Assembly (NCBI GenBank): GCA_037576195.1
Contig: CM075103.1
Span: 14,632,001 to 14,696,000 of the forward strand
DNA length: 64,000 nt
Direction of reading: 5' to 3'
Source of the DNA: Phytoseiulus persimilis
Lineage: Eukaryota; Arthropoda; Arachnida; Mesostigmata; Phytoseiidae
The notes beneath the pieces are model-generated. The model worked only from the letters and a program-made list of their open reading frames with translations. It was not told the origin of the DNA and did no database searches. The position numbers were made by a program, and so were the translations under genes. Shown piece by piece: positions 1 through 14,736 of the stretch. Position 1 is the first letter of the stretch. Each line of letters opens with the position of its first letter.

Positions 1-1476
1 AGCTTGACGTCAAGAGCTGTCCTATTGACAAGACGCGTCCTCGATGCATTCGCCCCGTATCTTACCACGGGAGCCGTATTCGGAGATTCTACCCCACAAT
101 GATGCATCGATCCGATCGCCTTCTTTTTCGCCCGAGGAACGAGCTCAGTCAGTTCTCCTCCCCCCTTCCCCCAGGACAAAAGGCTGGAGGAGCTCGATTT
201 TCGGCTGAAAACAGGTGGTATGATCGACCAAGCAGATCTGTAGTTGGGTGATTCGGGCCCTGTCTGCCACTACCCAATTCGATCGTTCCTTTTGAGGAAG
301 TAGGAAAAAGATGAGTCCTCCCAGCTATCGATCGCAAAAAGAACTCCAGAATCGGATCATTTTTCATCGAGTAATGAGAGGGGGAGAAAGTTTCCGACTC
401 ACGATGATCACCCTAAACGTAAATGGGAGTGGCTCAAACATTGAGGCATCCATCCAGGCGGTCATCGACAACCGCTGGTAGCTCTCTCTGATGCGATCAA
501 TGGCGTGACTCGTGAGGTGAGCCAGCGTGTTCCAACCTGTATGATTCCTGTTGCTGAATCGGAAAAACGAGCGGGACTGTATCGGATAAATCGCTGTACT
601 CAGGATTACTCCTCCTTCGGTGCGACGATTTCGAGGAATAGGACACTCTCTGCGCGAACATGTGATTAATCGAATTCGCTTCGTTTGAAGCGCAGGGGTA
701 TCGTAGCCGACGTTGAGACACCGTAGAAGGGAGTGGTCACCCACCTTTGACGCAAAACAGGCTCTTAGCAATCCAATGTGAGCGTCCGCGCATTCATCAA
801 TGATCTCCTCGGAATGAGATCGCCTGCTGTACATGAACTTCGCACACTATGCGGTCAGATCCCAAGCAATGTCTCACCGAAACTCGTGGAAGTCTTCATT
901 AAGAAGGATGTTCTTCGTAGTCGTGGGACGCTTTCCCAACTATGGAAGTCCTTGGAATCACAACAAGAACCCCGTTGTAACCGCGTCCGGAACTAGTGTA
1001 CGAGACACATTTTCAGTGACTTCAGGTTGAGTAGTAGGCATGTGAACTCCTGGCCACTTGCGAGAGGACGCACACTCGCAGATACTTGACAATCGCTGAA
1101 CATCTGGGAAATAAATCAGTCAGGTCATCAACAATCGAGTCCCGGAATCGTTTCTAATCGTTGTCTGCACTAATAGGTTCTGAGAGGCGCGAAAATCCGT
1201 GATGCGCCATTACTGCTAGAAACGTGAACGAAATGACCTGTTATTTGAACCGTTTAGAATCGGCCTGCTAGTTCGTCGGATCTCATTTCTCGAGGCGGAC
1301 CGACAACGACAGATTCTGAGACTGATTCTAGGGTATATAATGTGGTCACCCGGGAGAGATGAGCCGGTGACGATACAAAAAGGTTTTCCCCAACTCACAC
1401 TCTCATCGCCTCGCAGCTGTTATGTGCTTACTCCATCCTGAGTGAAACGGATTCGCTAATCGTGCGCCTGTCATCG
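1..1476. other. No gene recognised
   Basis: Only short, mutually overlapping open frames occur here, none with recognisable family similarity and none joined by convincing splice sites. I see no repeat or RNA gene in it. Confidence 0.5.
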
Positions 1477-2546
1477 TTACGTGTGTACACCGACTTTGAC
1501 TATATCCTGTCGGAACTCGTCATAAAGGTTATAAATAATAAACCAGCCCATATTCGTACGGTGGAATCGTTGTTCTGGTTGACGAGCGATAGGCTTGTTA
1601 TCATGATGGATGTGAACGTTGAGATCAGATTCCATTCTTCGCCTGAACTCGTCGGTGGATCGACCGAGGATGCAACGGATCGTCGTCGGACGTTCCGAGA
1701 CTCTATAATTTCCTAGGGCAGAGTTGACAACTTTGTTTTTGCCAGGACGTGACTTGGGGCCAGCATCCCGACATGGGAAACAGCCTCCTTGTTGACTCAC
1801 AACTTTTTCCCTTGTCTCTGCTGTCCCAGGCCTTATCCACAGCTCCTGGTGAGAGTATGACTGGCTGCGAATTTCCGTAAGCCATGCATGGAAAGCGGCA
1901 GAGAGTCGGTGGAAGCTGGTCGGAGAAGAAGGTCCACGGTCGTGAGATGACCCGCGGTAGTCTACTTTTAGTTCCAGTTTGACGCTCATGGGCCACTTTC
2001 GAAAAAGAGATCCGCGATTCGACTCCTCTCGCAAGTCGTGGTCGGACGATCTCCCAGTGACATTCTGATTCATCCAATCGGAACCCATTGGACGATGAGC
2101 CCCACGTCTGCCTCTGGAATTCCCCCGACATTCGAATACCGTGATTCGACGGCAAGATCCAGCTTTCGTGGGGACGCCTTCCATGCAGTACCCTGCGATG
2201 GTCTCGAAACGTGGGGGTCTGTGGGGTCCCCGGCAAAACTTCCTCGTGGCCCACCAGTCGAGTCTGGATATATTTTGGCCGCCACAAATAAGCATGATTC
2301 ATCAATAACCATCCCAACGATGGCCAAGACTCCAATCCGGATAGCGAGATTGACTTCTTTCGGAAACGAAAGATCATATATTTCACTCATCAGAAAAACA
2401 GCTTTCATTCGAGAAGAGCATTTATATACACATGTCATCATTCCCATCTTTATGGCTTCTCGTGGCACGTATCTAAGTGTACAGGACTCCACGGAGCCGC
2501 GGTGTTGCTGGCGGGGGGTCATGGGTGTTGTCATTCTATCGTTCAC
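1477..2546 (-). other. Minus-strand block open in several frames, unassigned
   Basis: All three minus-strand frames stay open for long, overlapping stretches: one runs 2295 to 1477 (272 codons), another 2386 to 1703 (227) and the third 2546 to 2070 (158). The third holds a hydrophobic stretch (AIRIGVLAIVGMVIDE) after a possible start MSEIYDLSF near 2386. Such overlap is often left by an unannotated or decayed coding region, but no frame resembles a family I know and I could not build a consistent exon chain. It may be chance. Confidence 0.15.
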
Positions 2547-5500
2547 GCGGGGTCACCACTGGCTGTTACCATCCTCCGTGACCACGTTTGTAAGCGGCGT
2601 TTGCGATGTTGCCTCCGCGAAGATGCCCAGCCCCGTGTCCCTGGTCAGTTTTGACGAGAAGGATTATTTTCTCTCCTGACTGCTGTTTTGAATGGCCGGC
2701 ACCGCCACCGTGGCTTCTGCAAAGAGACACGAAAGCTCACCAACTACCGCCCTCTCCAAAATCAGCGATCGGCTCCGGCTCTTCTCATCTATTCTCGCTT
2801 GGATCGGATGGTCGCGACTCTGGTCGGAATCAGAGGAAACAGAGGGCGGCGCGATCCTGTCACCACGAACTCACCTGGCCAATATCTGACCGCCGTTATC
2901 AACCCTCTGGATGTGATGAATAGTTCTGACGACATGAGTTGGTCCAGAAACGGTCAGCGATCTGCCGTGCACTCCGCCGTGATGGCTTATGTGGTTCCGA
3001 TGACTTTTGGGAGACGGCAATGAAGGGGATTGTTTGACCAGGAGTATAGCCCCGCCTTGGAACAGATCATCTGAATGATGATTTCCACCAGAATGTCCGA
3101 AGGATCGCGCGTGCCCGCTGTTTCGTGGTCCTCCGGAGAAAAATCCGGCTTGCACCGAAGCCACGAGCAGGCACGATACAACCTGAAACGGAAAGTTTCC
3201 TTCAGCGGAGTCGGAACAGACTAATGAGCCATTTGAAGTACCAGCCGAACGGGAGCGGGGTCATCACCGGAGCGAAACAAAATTGGATCTTGTGGATCAG
3301 GACAACGGGCGCCTTCCAGGAACACCTTCTCGACCAGCGGCTCCGAGACCTCTGTTCCGCTCTCTTCACCTTCTCGGACATTTAAGCCGCGCGAATCGGT
3401 TCGCGTCACAGGTGGGATATCGCGCGACCCCTGTGACAGGATGTCACACTTCACGAGGCACGGTTTGCATAGTTGCGCATCGGGACTTGGACTAGGGTCA
3501 ACTTTCAGTGGGAAGTCGAGAATTTCAGCGAAAGAATCTAGTGATTTCGCAATCAATGCGCGCCTCCCTCTGGCGTTTCGAAGCGCGTTTCTTCAGCTTG
3601 TCGCACGTGGGTTGGGTAATCTGGGTTGCTCGATATCTCGGAACTTGGTTTCCTCCGGCATTCAAACGAAGCGAAACCCACAAAAATTGAATGAATCCCC
3701 CTATTCTCTCGGGCTTCCAGGAGAGATCTTCATCCGCGAAATCGATGATGTTTTCCGAACTCCTGAGCCCCGCAACCCAACTAGGCGGGTCGTGAAATAG
3801 GTCGTCGCAGACCCACATCAACTTTCAATGAGGAAATTTCGGCGGTTCCGAGGCTGTCTCGCCGGCAAAAGCGTAAACTCGCATGAGCGGCGGAATGAGT
3901 ATTTCCGGAAGTATCGACAGATGCAGTAGAAACAGAAGATTGAACTCGACCAGCAACGCTCCGCTGACAGATGCTCAACACTAGTATTTCCAAGGAGCTA
4001 GTTGCCCAGAAAAACACTCTGGCACTCACTTACACACACACACACACACTCAGGCGCAAACTCTCAAGCTTTTGTCTCTTGGAAGACATTTCGGAAGTTC
4101 AGATAACGAGGTTCACGGAGGTCACTTACGAGCCACTTCATGTCGGCGGTGGAACTGGGGTCGGAATTGTGAGGTGCGCCGCTTAAATAGAAATGGCCTT
4201 GAAGTGTTTTCTTTTCTCTTGCCCGCACTGAAGATGGACCGGTGTATAGCGGCTGCGACTACGATCTTGCTGCTGGAGTCCGCGACGCCGGCAAACACGG
4301 CGCGGGGCAGCGAGGAGTGGGCCCCAGTCGTGATCCACATGACAGGGGTCGACCTCGTCTCGGTATCCACATCGTTTCTGGGTGTCTGGTCACGCTGTCA
4401 GAAACCTTAGGACGTGTCTGAACAGATCATCAATTGAGCAACCGCTCTGATTTACACTAGTCCACGAAAATGAAATCATGCAGACCAGATTTATTGACCG
4501 CTTATGACCAAATCCACGCCACGATTCGCGTTCACGCTAACGGTTTTTGTGTCGTTCCCGTTCTTGGTGGTGTGGCGGTGCGCGGTAAAAACGTTCCAGA
4601 TATTAGTCGTGACCGAAACCGATGAGGGCGAGCGAACAGTGGTCATTATCCATTTACGCTTACATTGGTCATCTGGGCTGGCACTCACAGTGTCTGGATT
4701 TTCGATCATCTTCCAGCCAATCGCGTTGAGGGCCGCTCGAAGACTGAGGACCTTGCGAAGCGCCCGTCCGAAAGCTCGTCTCCGTTGTGACTCAGTCAAA
4801 CCGGAGGCTTCGGGGAAGAATCGCTGCTCCTTCTTCGATCTCTTGCAATTTCTGATTCTGAGAACATCCAAGAGTGGTCGCGCCCAGTAACTCCCTCGTT
4901 TCATATCAGAAAATAGTTTCCCGGCGTTCCCCATCGCGGAATCCTCCCAGGAAGGTCTCCATCAACGGACGAATGTATCAAAATCTGTCGAACGTCCCCC
5001 GGGCTTTTCAACAGCCACTTTTCGAACGGTTCTCACTCCCAGAAGTGAACCTTTTGGACATGGTGTGGATAACCACGGCGAAGAACCGCGATCCGTTGAA
5101 TCGAGAACCATCTGGCGTTTCTCTATCCGTTCTCAGATTTTCGTTTGTTTCAACTTTTTTCTTCGGTTTTTCCTCCGTTCATTTTCACTCTCAACACAGA
5201 AGTGTTCCGCCGAAAGGTCGTTTCAAGAAAAGAAAAATTTGAATTTCAAGTATGAAATATACGGCTGCGATCCCGCACGACGGAGCCCTTTGTCTCGCAG
5301 ACGTACAGTGTTGTTTGCGGACAGGACGAAAAGCATGAAAATACGAAGCTCTTAGTGGTTTCGCAACTCAAAACTGTGTATTCACAGATTTCGGCGGTGA
5401 AAAGAAGCCGGGGGAACTGCGGATGCCAGCGAAGACAACGCGGACATGACTGATTCTCATTCTTATCAAGCGAAGTTTCATAAGACCAAAGTCAACAGTA

Positions 5501-8500
5501 GTAACAAGATTTTTCTTCCTCGCGACTCGTCTCGCCATCTCCTTATCGGTAGTCTTAGCTCAATGTTTTCTCCTCGGGTTTCAATATTTCGTTGGTTTTC
5601 GCCCGCATCGGAGGATCGACGTCCGTCGATCATAGACGGATTTTCCAATCAGATCTTAATCGAATCCGAAGAAGCTTCACTGGCAAGGAAAAGGAGATGC
5701 AGAAAGAACGCGGCTTGACCGCTCCAACTGAAACAAAATCTGAGATGAATAGCCCTCAGATTAAAATTCGTTAACTTCATTTGGAACCCTGTGCCTCGCA
5801 ATTAGCGAGAACATTGCCATGCAAATTATCTATCAACAGGATCGCGTTCTCTCTCCTCGGGTCCAACCGGAACTTTGTTCGGTCAAACAACGGTCAGAAT
5901 CTTTTTCCATCACTGGCCGTATCATTTTCCGGGATAGAACGAAGTACGGGACGGATCTTTTTCATGAAAACCGAGCGGAGCTGGCGAACGTTGATCGCTT
6001 GGAAGACTTTGTCGTTTCGGGAACCATCGCAATCCCTCTGTGGAGAATGAGCTTCGAACGGCTGATCAGTTCGTGGCCTGACGTGCGAATTGCGAAATGA
6101 GGATCCACATTTTCCCACATCCGGTGCTATCCGAATCTCGCGGCTCGAGCCCACGAGGCGTCTGACGATGGACCCCGTGGCGTGAGTCGTCGTTGAGCAT
6201 AGATCGCGGCCTGATTCGCCTACCTGAATGCATTCTGTAGCTCGAGTTTTTGAGGGGATCTCGGGTTCATCTGTTACGCTGAAATGAGTCTTGAATGATG
6301 CAGCTAGGGAAGTTAACTCAGTGGAAGGCTCATTCTGTTCTGTCGTGTTGAACGCACTTCAGACGGCGATCCGAGTCGCAGAAACGGCCGGAGTTCGTCG
6401 ACTCTGCGTCTGCACGTCGTGACTGGTGACACGCAACCGACCCTCGTAGAGGCTTCCTCACCCAACCTCGGAGAAGGAATCTGAAGGAGACGTGTGGGCA
6501 ATCTTCCGAACCGGAGTGGATTCAAGCTCCTCGATTGAGCCATCCAACCGAATCATCACAATGGCTGATGATCGATGCAGCGCTACGGTCCAATACCGAC
6601 GTCAATGGGTTTTACGATTCGACAGATCAAAGCCCATGGATGCGACTAATTCGCTTCTGTCTTCGATTGGCGTCTATTGCAGCTGTTGTTGGCTTCCATT
6701 CCGACGCTCAATGTGAGCGAGTGGGTTGTCAGACCATCAGCCCTTTGGCGGGAAAGAATGCATTGATTTTCCCGAAGCCGTATCGGGGCTTCACATGTCT
6801 CGCGGAAGATGAACAGCGAGCATACTAACTACGACCTGCTGATTGGAACAGCACCCACTCCGAAGACGAATAATGCATAGCAAGCAAAAACCCAAAGCTC
6901 GCGCCGAATTTACTTAATTCGACCACCTGTCACTCCACGAGGTCGATCCGATGATCGATTCCTCGATTTCATCGATCGCCGTGTTGAACGCGTCAGTAAC
7001 TGGTCGACGTGAGCATTTCCTGATTGGATTCATGCGAAGACGAGTTCCTAAACAAGTGATTGGATAAACTGTCTCAGAGGGTGGGCTTAGACGAGGCGAC
7101 AAAGACCTCCACTCGGTAACCTTCCCGCTAACCATGATGGTGCTGGTGAAATGTCTCGTTGTGATATTTCACCGTTGGTTAAGTCCACAGACCCGTTGGC
7201 GGCTCCAGTCACCCGGTCACATGAAAGACAACTTGAGTTAACCTTTCAACCCGTTACGGATCCGAGTCCCGACGATCGGTGGAAACCATTAAAAAAAAGT
7301 CGTTAACGAGAGTAGCGCCCCAGAGAATTGCCATAAAAGGTGAAAAACGATACGGAGAACCGTGAGACCCCAAAAGATGATGCAGGTGCAGTGCAGGTGA
7401 TGTTGAATTTCTCACATGCCGCCATTGTGTGCCTGCGCGTGAGCGACTCCATCGGGGCTTGGAAGCGGATCTCAGATTGTGATTCAAACCAGAACACACA
7501 AGGGCCGTCATTGTGGCTTGTGGAGACCAAGCGAAAGATTGCCCCGCATACAGCTTGAAGCTCTTTGCTCAAACGTTCCGGCACGCGCTTAAAAAAAAGA
7601 ACTGATTCTAGGCAAGCATTCCGTTCCGTGTTACGAGAGCCATCCCACAAAGTTGGCCCAAATCCGATTTCTCGGGAATACGTGGCGAAGTGGACCGCCA
7701 GACGAACGATCTTGAATCTGGCTCGGGGACGTTCTCACAAACTATCTAGCTTCTAGTTTCGCTGATATCTTCATTCTGGAACTTCTAGAGTGTTCGGACG
7801 GGGGACCCTTTGTTCCTGATTGCGTGAACCTGATCTGCGCGCGGCCATTGTCTCGGAAGCTTTCCATTCTGTGAAATAGCGATGATGAGGTTTCGGAATA
7901 CCAGGTAGAGAATCTGAGCCAGAACCCTCAGAAGAACGGGTGAAGTAACTGAGTGACGAACTTTTGACATCAAGGCTTTGCGGCCGACTCGTGAAGTGAA
8001 CGCTTTTCTTCATGTTCGGCTAGCAGGACGATGCTTGGCAAGAACTGAGTACCCTGATGATTTCAATCAAAATCAAATGAAACCCCGTGTTACTGTGGCG
8101 TCGACCTTGGACAGGGAAGTTGGCTAGGAAGAAGAGATGCCGAATGTGACAACGAGCTTCGACAGTGGTTCTGACCCCGTTTGCCAGTGGTTGCGAACCG
8201 AAATCAAAACCAATTCGGAACCCTCCTACCGTGACTCTTTGTCGAAGAACCAAAGTCGATGTCGGAAGGGATTTCTGCTGAGGCCATCACTTCCGAAATG
8301 CGCATGTGCGGCCAACTAAATTGTATTCAACGATGACCAGACTTCCGATTTGAGGAACAATTCAAAAACGCCCCGGAAGCTCCAGGAATCTGAAACGGTA
8401 TCCGACCGAAAGACGTTGACAGTCGGACATCATTCGGAAATGACGACCGGATCGCCGGAGATATGATCGTTTTCTGCGGGGACAATGTAATGGTGAGCGT

Positions 8501-11500
8501 GCTTCAGCCTGGGGCGCGTAGTGGAATCGCTTTCTGATTTTAAGCTATGACAATTTTGAACAGCTCGTTACGAACATTATCATCTTCCAAATCCAAATAT
8601 GAAGGTCTCCCGGCTCACTGACTTGAGGACGCCCGCTCGGCTACGATTGAATGGAGAACATAGTCCCCGTTCGGTGGTCAGGACGAGGATCATCGAACAA
8701 CTGGGTACATATTGATGGATCAAGGAAAAGAAAACTCCCAGGGAAATGGTGAATCCCACAGAAGTTTTCTCCCCAGAAGAAGCCATGTTATCGACTCAGA
8801 CTCACGGACTTGGTCGTTCACTTTTTTCAAGTTTGTTCCGATATTCCGAGTCGAATAAGCACCATCCCTATGAATGACATCTCGATGAACACGACTCCCC
8901 GCGGACGGTATAAAAAGTGAAAGAAGTTGGCGCAGTGCAACGCTGGCTTTCTAGAAGAGACAGGCCCTGGGGCCCCGGTTCCAGTAGCTGCTGAACTAGA
9001 CCGAGGGGCTGGATGGTTTTTGACACTGTTTCATGATAGCCTCATGGTCTGCCGGAGCTCGAATCATCCAATATTTAGGAGCAGTTGCCTCTTCTGTACC
9101 GGGGCTGCTCAGTGAGGATTGGTAACAAGAGACCCAGGACGACGCTTGTGGTGAAACGAGCTGATCCGCGAAAGAATCTGACATGAATGGCTGAGAATAT
9201 CTCAATGTAAACATGAAAATCGCTCCAATCCGGATCAATAAATACACATACCCATACGAATCAGGTCGCGAGTCGCGGTGTTCTCGTCGAGAGTGACTTA
9301 GACGCGAGCCCGCTTCTGAATGGAGGGATATTGCACGCCGAACTCGAGCAGCGACTGTCCGGGACCAAATTTTCTGATCCACCGAAATGAAAGACCCTTC
9401 TCTATCCTCGAACTCAGAGCGAACTCGCCAACGAGGCTGGCATTATCAGATGCTATGGAACATTGTTGAAATCATATCCTATGTCAATAAGCGTGCTGCT
9501 GACTCCTATTGTTGTACCAGGAGATAAGTGATACTTCCTGGAGATCAGCATCAATCCTCCATTTCGACTCAATGGAAACGTCTTCCCTCACGAGCGGTCA
9601 TAAGTGCTACCAGTCGAGCATCACGAAGCTTTGACTTGTCGAGGCTATCCCATGTAGTAACAGCAGTTGCACTTCTCGAAAGGAGCTAAATGTCGGAAAT
9701 ATGGTTGGATCTGTTCCTGAAACGAATCATCAACTGGTTAATGATAGTGTCCTGGTAGTGTTCGACGATTACCGGGTCACTTTCCTCGAGTTCCTGGCGG
9801 GAACCCAACCATTTCTGTCTCACATAGTCCCAACAACATGGAGGCTCATTGCCATGAAACCTCCACAGCGTAGAAATATCGGGGCGCCCCGGACTTTTCG
9901 CAGAATATCTTTCAGATCCCTAGTGCCCACAAATGAGGTCAGGCTGATGATCAATATCTTATCGTGTCTCGTGTGGCTCTGGTTTCGGTTTTGATCATGC
10001 GGAATCCTTGCAGAGAACGCACAATTCAAGTTTATGTTTCATTTTCCGGTGGGAAGGACTTCATCGCTCTGGGGAGCCACGTCACGGTTGCTGCCTACAA
10101 GTTTATGGCTCTGGAATTCACGTTTTCCCATCGCAAATGTTCTCCGTCAAACTTGTAGTTATTCATACGTGGCGGCGCCGCCGGTGACGGTGCACATCTC
10201 TGGGTGTGACTTCCGTGCCGCAATATTCACTCAAGGAATCGAAAACTCTGGATAGGGTGCTAGCCGGAATTCACGAGAAATCAAGCCATTCAGCGTTAGA
10301 GTGGTCTGATCGCGCGGAGAGTAGCACTACAGTGAGCTGATTGGTGGGCAGGGCATCTCCCCCCTGATGTTCTTCGGGAGCGCGATTCCCTGTGACATGA
10401 TGCGAAGATCCTCAAGAGTGGAATCCCGGCTCCAGCTGCAATCAGTGGCATTCTAGGGGGAGCAAAGGGGAAGAGGCCAGGAGAGAACGAATGTCGTCAT
10501 CGGAAACGCCCTGCTTTTTAGTGATGCCGCTGCGACTCTTATACGAATCCTCCGCAGGAACAATGTGATGCTATAACACGGGAGGAAACTGAACGCGTCG
10601 AACAACAGCGCAGCTTGGCCAACAGCGTGCCACACATCTGTTGGGATAGTCAGACTCGTCACCGCCCGACGACATTCCACAAGGTCGCAGGCGTTTGTGG
10701 AGAAAATTCAGTACCTTGAAAATCGATCCTCGACGCGAAAGGACAGACAGCGACCACCACAGTACGGAATGGTGCGAAAGTCCTGACTTCGGGAGTATTT
10801 TTGCGGACACGGCGAATGAGGTTTCGTTGAGGTTGGAAGCATCAGAAGAAACCCGAGAGGTGAGGAGTACGGTCTGTCGTGTGCATGCTGATGTGCTTCT
10901 TGGCTACGCCCTGATTTATCCCTCACGGGAAGCGTGGAATCTCTGCTCCCTCGACGTGAACAAATCGGTTGAGCCGAGTTTACAATTTCCCTCGATGTTA
11001 CGTGCGGCTGATATTTTGCCGATCTCGCTGCGAACCGTATGCCCTACTGCATAACTGGGCTCAAACTCTGGGAACACGGATCGAACTGTTTCTGTCCCGA
11101 TCCGGAAGCTCCAGTTCACTATGATGTTTGCTGAGATGTTTGCCGAGAAAACGCTGTTCTCCATGAATCCCGTCGAGCACAGACGATGGGATAGGATTCT
11201 CCCGGAAGCCACCTCAGAGCCCGCTCCATAAATCTGTCGTGAGCTTTGAGCGATGAAAAGCTTGTCAGAGGACTCGTTATCATTTTCAATTATATTTATG
11301 ACAAACTTGCGATAGGGTGAAAACTATCGCATCCAACGCCCGGGAGGGAGCCAGTCGTATTGATGCCAAAAGTAAAACATCGTCGATCCGTCCAATCACC
11401 GAAAATAGCCGGGAATGGGGCAGTTTCTGTGGAGTATCTTTTTTTGAAATCTTCTCTGGTGAGGGATTCGATTCAAATTACTGCGTCCTGTATCAAATCA

Positions 11501-13400
11501 AGGAAACCCCTCGTATTTCTACGGTTGGCACCTCTCTCGGCTGCTCGATGGCGAGGACATCATCCTTGTTCTTCCGACGGTCCCGACGACGTTCTCTCCA
11601 AGCTGTCCATCTCAATGCCAAGCTCTTCTTGCGACTTTCCATTCAGTAGTCTACTCTGAATCCTCCGAGAAATCTTCCGGAAGAGTATATCGTCAAAGAC
11701 ATGAACTCGTATAGAGAACTTGGGAAAATATAGTTGGTCAGCACAGTTATCCCACCGCAGAAAGTGAATTGATACTCCAGATCTCAATCGCTGGTTGAGT
11801 CACTGAGAGACGCAATGGTCAACTGCAGCGGAAGGTTTTGAAATTTCTCGATATGCTCAATCCCATCATTTCGCCCTCGAGGCTTGAGAACCGGCGGTTT
11901 TCAAATTTCCCGATTAGCACCGTTTCCCGGCAGAATGTCATCAGACACGAGTCTGATGGCAATCGGGAAATAACTGTCTCGAGCAGACATTGGGGATGTT
12001 CGACCCGGCATCCTGATGTGAGTACACTCTATCGACCGTTGATGACCGTTCGGCTCGATGAAGGGTACCTCTCGGAGATCTCGGGAGTCAGGGGTCGACG
12101 AATCGACGCAACAGGATTCTGGTCGAGGTCTCCGCCCGTATTGTGCTTAGCGGTGATCTTCGTCGGTACCGAACAGCGCCCGAAGCACAGCCACTGATTT
12201 CGGAGTTTTCGAAATAATCCCAAGCAGCTTAACTGCAGGTGGTAAATCATGTCTCCGTTCCGTCGAAATCTGCGGGAATCCCATTCGGACTCATTCCCAC
12301 GTTTTCCACCCGTTGCTTTGTTTCATGAGAAGGTAATCCATAAGGACAAGAGGCAGTCCGAACCGAACAATCACTCCATTACTTTTCCGCAGAGACATTG
12401 ATAATTACTCCACTCATCGTAGGGAACCTTCCCCCTCGACATAACCGTGTCATCACAAGGACATCTGAGCCGTGAGAGTTTCAATGTCGGCATCCCGCAA
12501 GGGCTTCGAGAGATCTGCTTGTGAGCGATCCGCCGGAGACCCAAAGCCCTTCCCAGACTGTATTGGGGTTCGAAGCACAGCCGAAGAGTGGCTGCTTGAA
12601 TGTGGGAGGGAAAATCCTGTTTGCAACCTATTTCGATTCTCAAACACTTCGGTTCGATGTTTTCGTCGTCGATAACCGCCACCTTTCGTCACTTCCCGTT
12701 TCACACCGACTCAGTCAGAAATTTCCATCTGGGATGTCATGCCTGTCTTATCCGGAAGCGTCAACCCTAAATTTTCCCAGATGAGGTCCAGTCTCCGGAG
12801 GCGGTGAGAGCTTCCGAGATCCTCGAGCGTAAGCCATCTGAACCTGTCATCTTCCGTTCGATTCAGGGCCTCCGAAACATTCTGATTGATAGATGCGACG
12901 AGCCCGTCGGGCGAACGGATTATTCGTGAGGCTGACTTCGACTTCGCTCCCAGGAGAGCTAACGGCGCTTTGGAATATGCTTCGATGGTTCATGACCTCA
13001 TCATTTCGGTTTTCGCTGATGACTACGTCCCTGAGAATCGGAACATATGTGACTAATTAGAGGCTTATGATCCAGTGGTCAGCGGTTTAGAAAGAACGAT
13101 TCAAAATCGTTCCAGAATCTCGCAGCCAGAGTAAATTCCGATGCGGCCGGAATCGGTCCGAAGTCAGGTCGAACTCATTACTCACTCTCGCCGCGGGAGC
13201 TTGGCGGTAAGTAGGCGTCGATTTGTCATTGTGTTCCCGCTGTTGAGGTGAGCATGCGAAAGGGCAGCACACCTCAATCGATTCAGCTTCCAAATCAAGA
13301 TCGATGGATGCTTGATGACTTTATAGTCCACTCCTCTCGACTGACATCTCATTCAAGCGAGGGAAGAGACACTGATCGCGTTCGCACGTGGAGGAACGAA
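2547..13400. other. Gene-empty stretch, about 10.9 kb
   Basis: I read both strands and found no exon chain or recognisable domain. Open frames are mostly under 130 codons. A minus-strand frame at 9382-8996 contains a hydrophobic segment (YLLIRIGAIFMFTL) but has no supporting splice context. Apart from the dinucleotide tract near 4.03 kb I see nothing distinctive. Spliced genes with short exons could be missed by eye. Confidence 0.45.
4032..4049. repeat. (AC)9 microsatellite
   Basis: An uninterrupted AC dinucleotide tract of nine units is directly visible. It lies in the gene-empty 5' part of the window and no function is implied. Confidence 0.9.
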
Positions 13401-14563
13401 ATGAAGTCCATCCTGATCCTGAGTTTGGTTCTGGCTTGTCTGTCGAGCTGTGCTGTTGGCGACGAAGTTATCCCCATGGAGCCGTTCGAGCCTATGAAGG
13501 TAACGATGGCAAAGCGCGCAGTGCGCGGTGTAGTAGCACTGAGCCCCTGGCCCGTTCCATGGATCAGCGGTGAATCGAGTTTCAGCAAGTCGGTTCGAGA
13601 TTCTGGCAGAGCTCGTCGAAGTCTTCTGCTCGCCGATGGCAAGGGAAAGGATTCGTAAGATTGTGCTAACTCCTGTATGATGAAGGTGAAAATCTTAGAC
13701 GAGTATTCATTACCGGAAGGGCATCGGCGTATGGTATGTTCATCAGAGGAACCGGAATCTCATGCAAAAAACCAGCGGAGCGAAATGCCTCATGGCGGAA
13801 GTCGAGCCTGACGCGGCCGGTGGAGACCTCTACAAACTGGAAATCAAATGGAAAGATCCGAGGTGAGGTTTCGTTTTTTCCGACCACAAGACTCTACTGA
13901 TTCATTGACCTATGCTTTGCGCCTACTTTCGGTTGACCCGTGGACAGCTCCACGGTTGTTTGTTCATCCCACCCGGGGCGGGGAGCTGAGCGCTCATCTC
14001 AAATGTTGAAAACATGAGTTCATAAATGATTCCATAAATGATAGCTTGGGCGACCTGGATGTCACCCTCCATATCGTGGACGACAAGGTTCATCCCGCGC
14101 AGTACTTCTTCCAGAACGACGGTGAGTTCTGAATCACTCATAAGAGTCGAAATTCGAAGACTTCATGACTTTGTGGAGGTCTTCCCATCGAGGCTGAGAT
14201 CTTTGTCGTGATATGTAACTCTAGACATTTCTAAAATTCGAAGAGCATCGCATCGCTCTGTCCGTCCTGGGAACGGATTACGATACCTACCTAGTTGGTC
14301 ATGGCATGCTCGGACTCAGAGGTAAGTGGATCGGAATCAACATACGATCCAATTAGGAATTGACAGAAGTCTCATAGAGCTTACCATAAGAATCAACTCA
14401 TCGCAGAATCTTGTATGTTGAAAGTCTCTTCCCCTCAGCTACGTATTTCGTCGCGTTCCGCAAGATGCCTTTCGACGATTCAGTCATGGCCGAGGTTAAA
14501 AAGATTCTCGAGAAGAACAAAGTGACAGCTGAATTCGATATCATCGATCATTCGTCATGTTAA
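13401..14563 (+). CDS. Secreted lipocalin, five exons
   Basis: Exons 13401-13499, 13699-13862, 14045-14121, 14244-14321 and 14439-14563 join in phase to 180 residues plus stop. Every intron is GT...AG and 77-199 bases long. The start ATG opens a signal peptide (MKSILILSLVLACLSSCAVG), so the product is secreted. Exon 2 carries the lipocalin first conserved region, Gly-x-Trp, in KGIGVWYVHQ (Trp about residue 45). Exon 4 carries the second, LGTDYDTYLVGHG, with the TDY signature. The protein ends in Cys and has another Cys in exon 2, which could form the usual strand-closing disulphide. Length and order match small arthropod lipocalins, which bind hydrophobic ligands or biogenic amines; the ligand cannot be told from sequence. 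The exon 4 acceptor was chosen because the nearer AG at 14223-14224 breaks the frame. Confidence 0.85.
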
Positions 14564-14736
14564 GGAGCGACACGCGTCGAACTGGGAGCACCGTCGGACC
14601 TCCGAACGACATGAAGACGATGTCCCGAAATTAATTGTCCTCAAGGGCGAGGAACGCCACAAAACTGCGTTCTCTAGATTAGGGTTTCTGTCAAGTATAC
14701 GTATCTGACCAAGTTCTGTTTCCGAAAAGCAATGAT

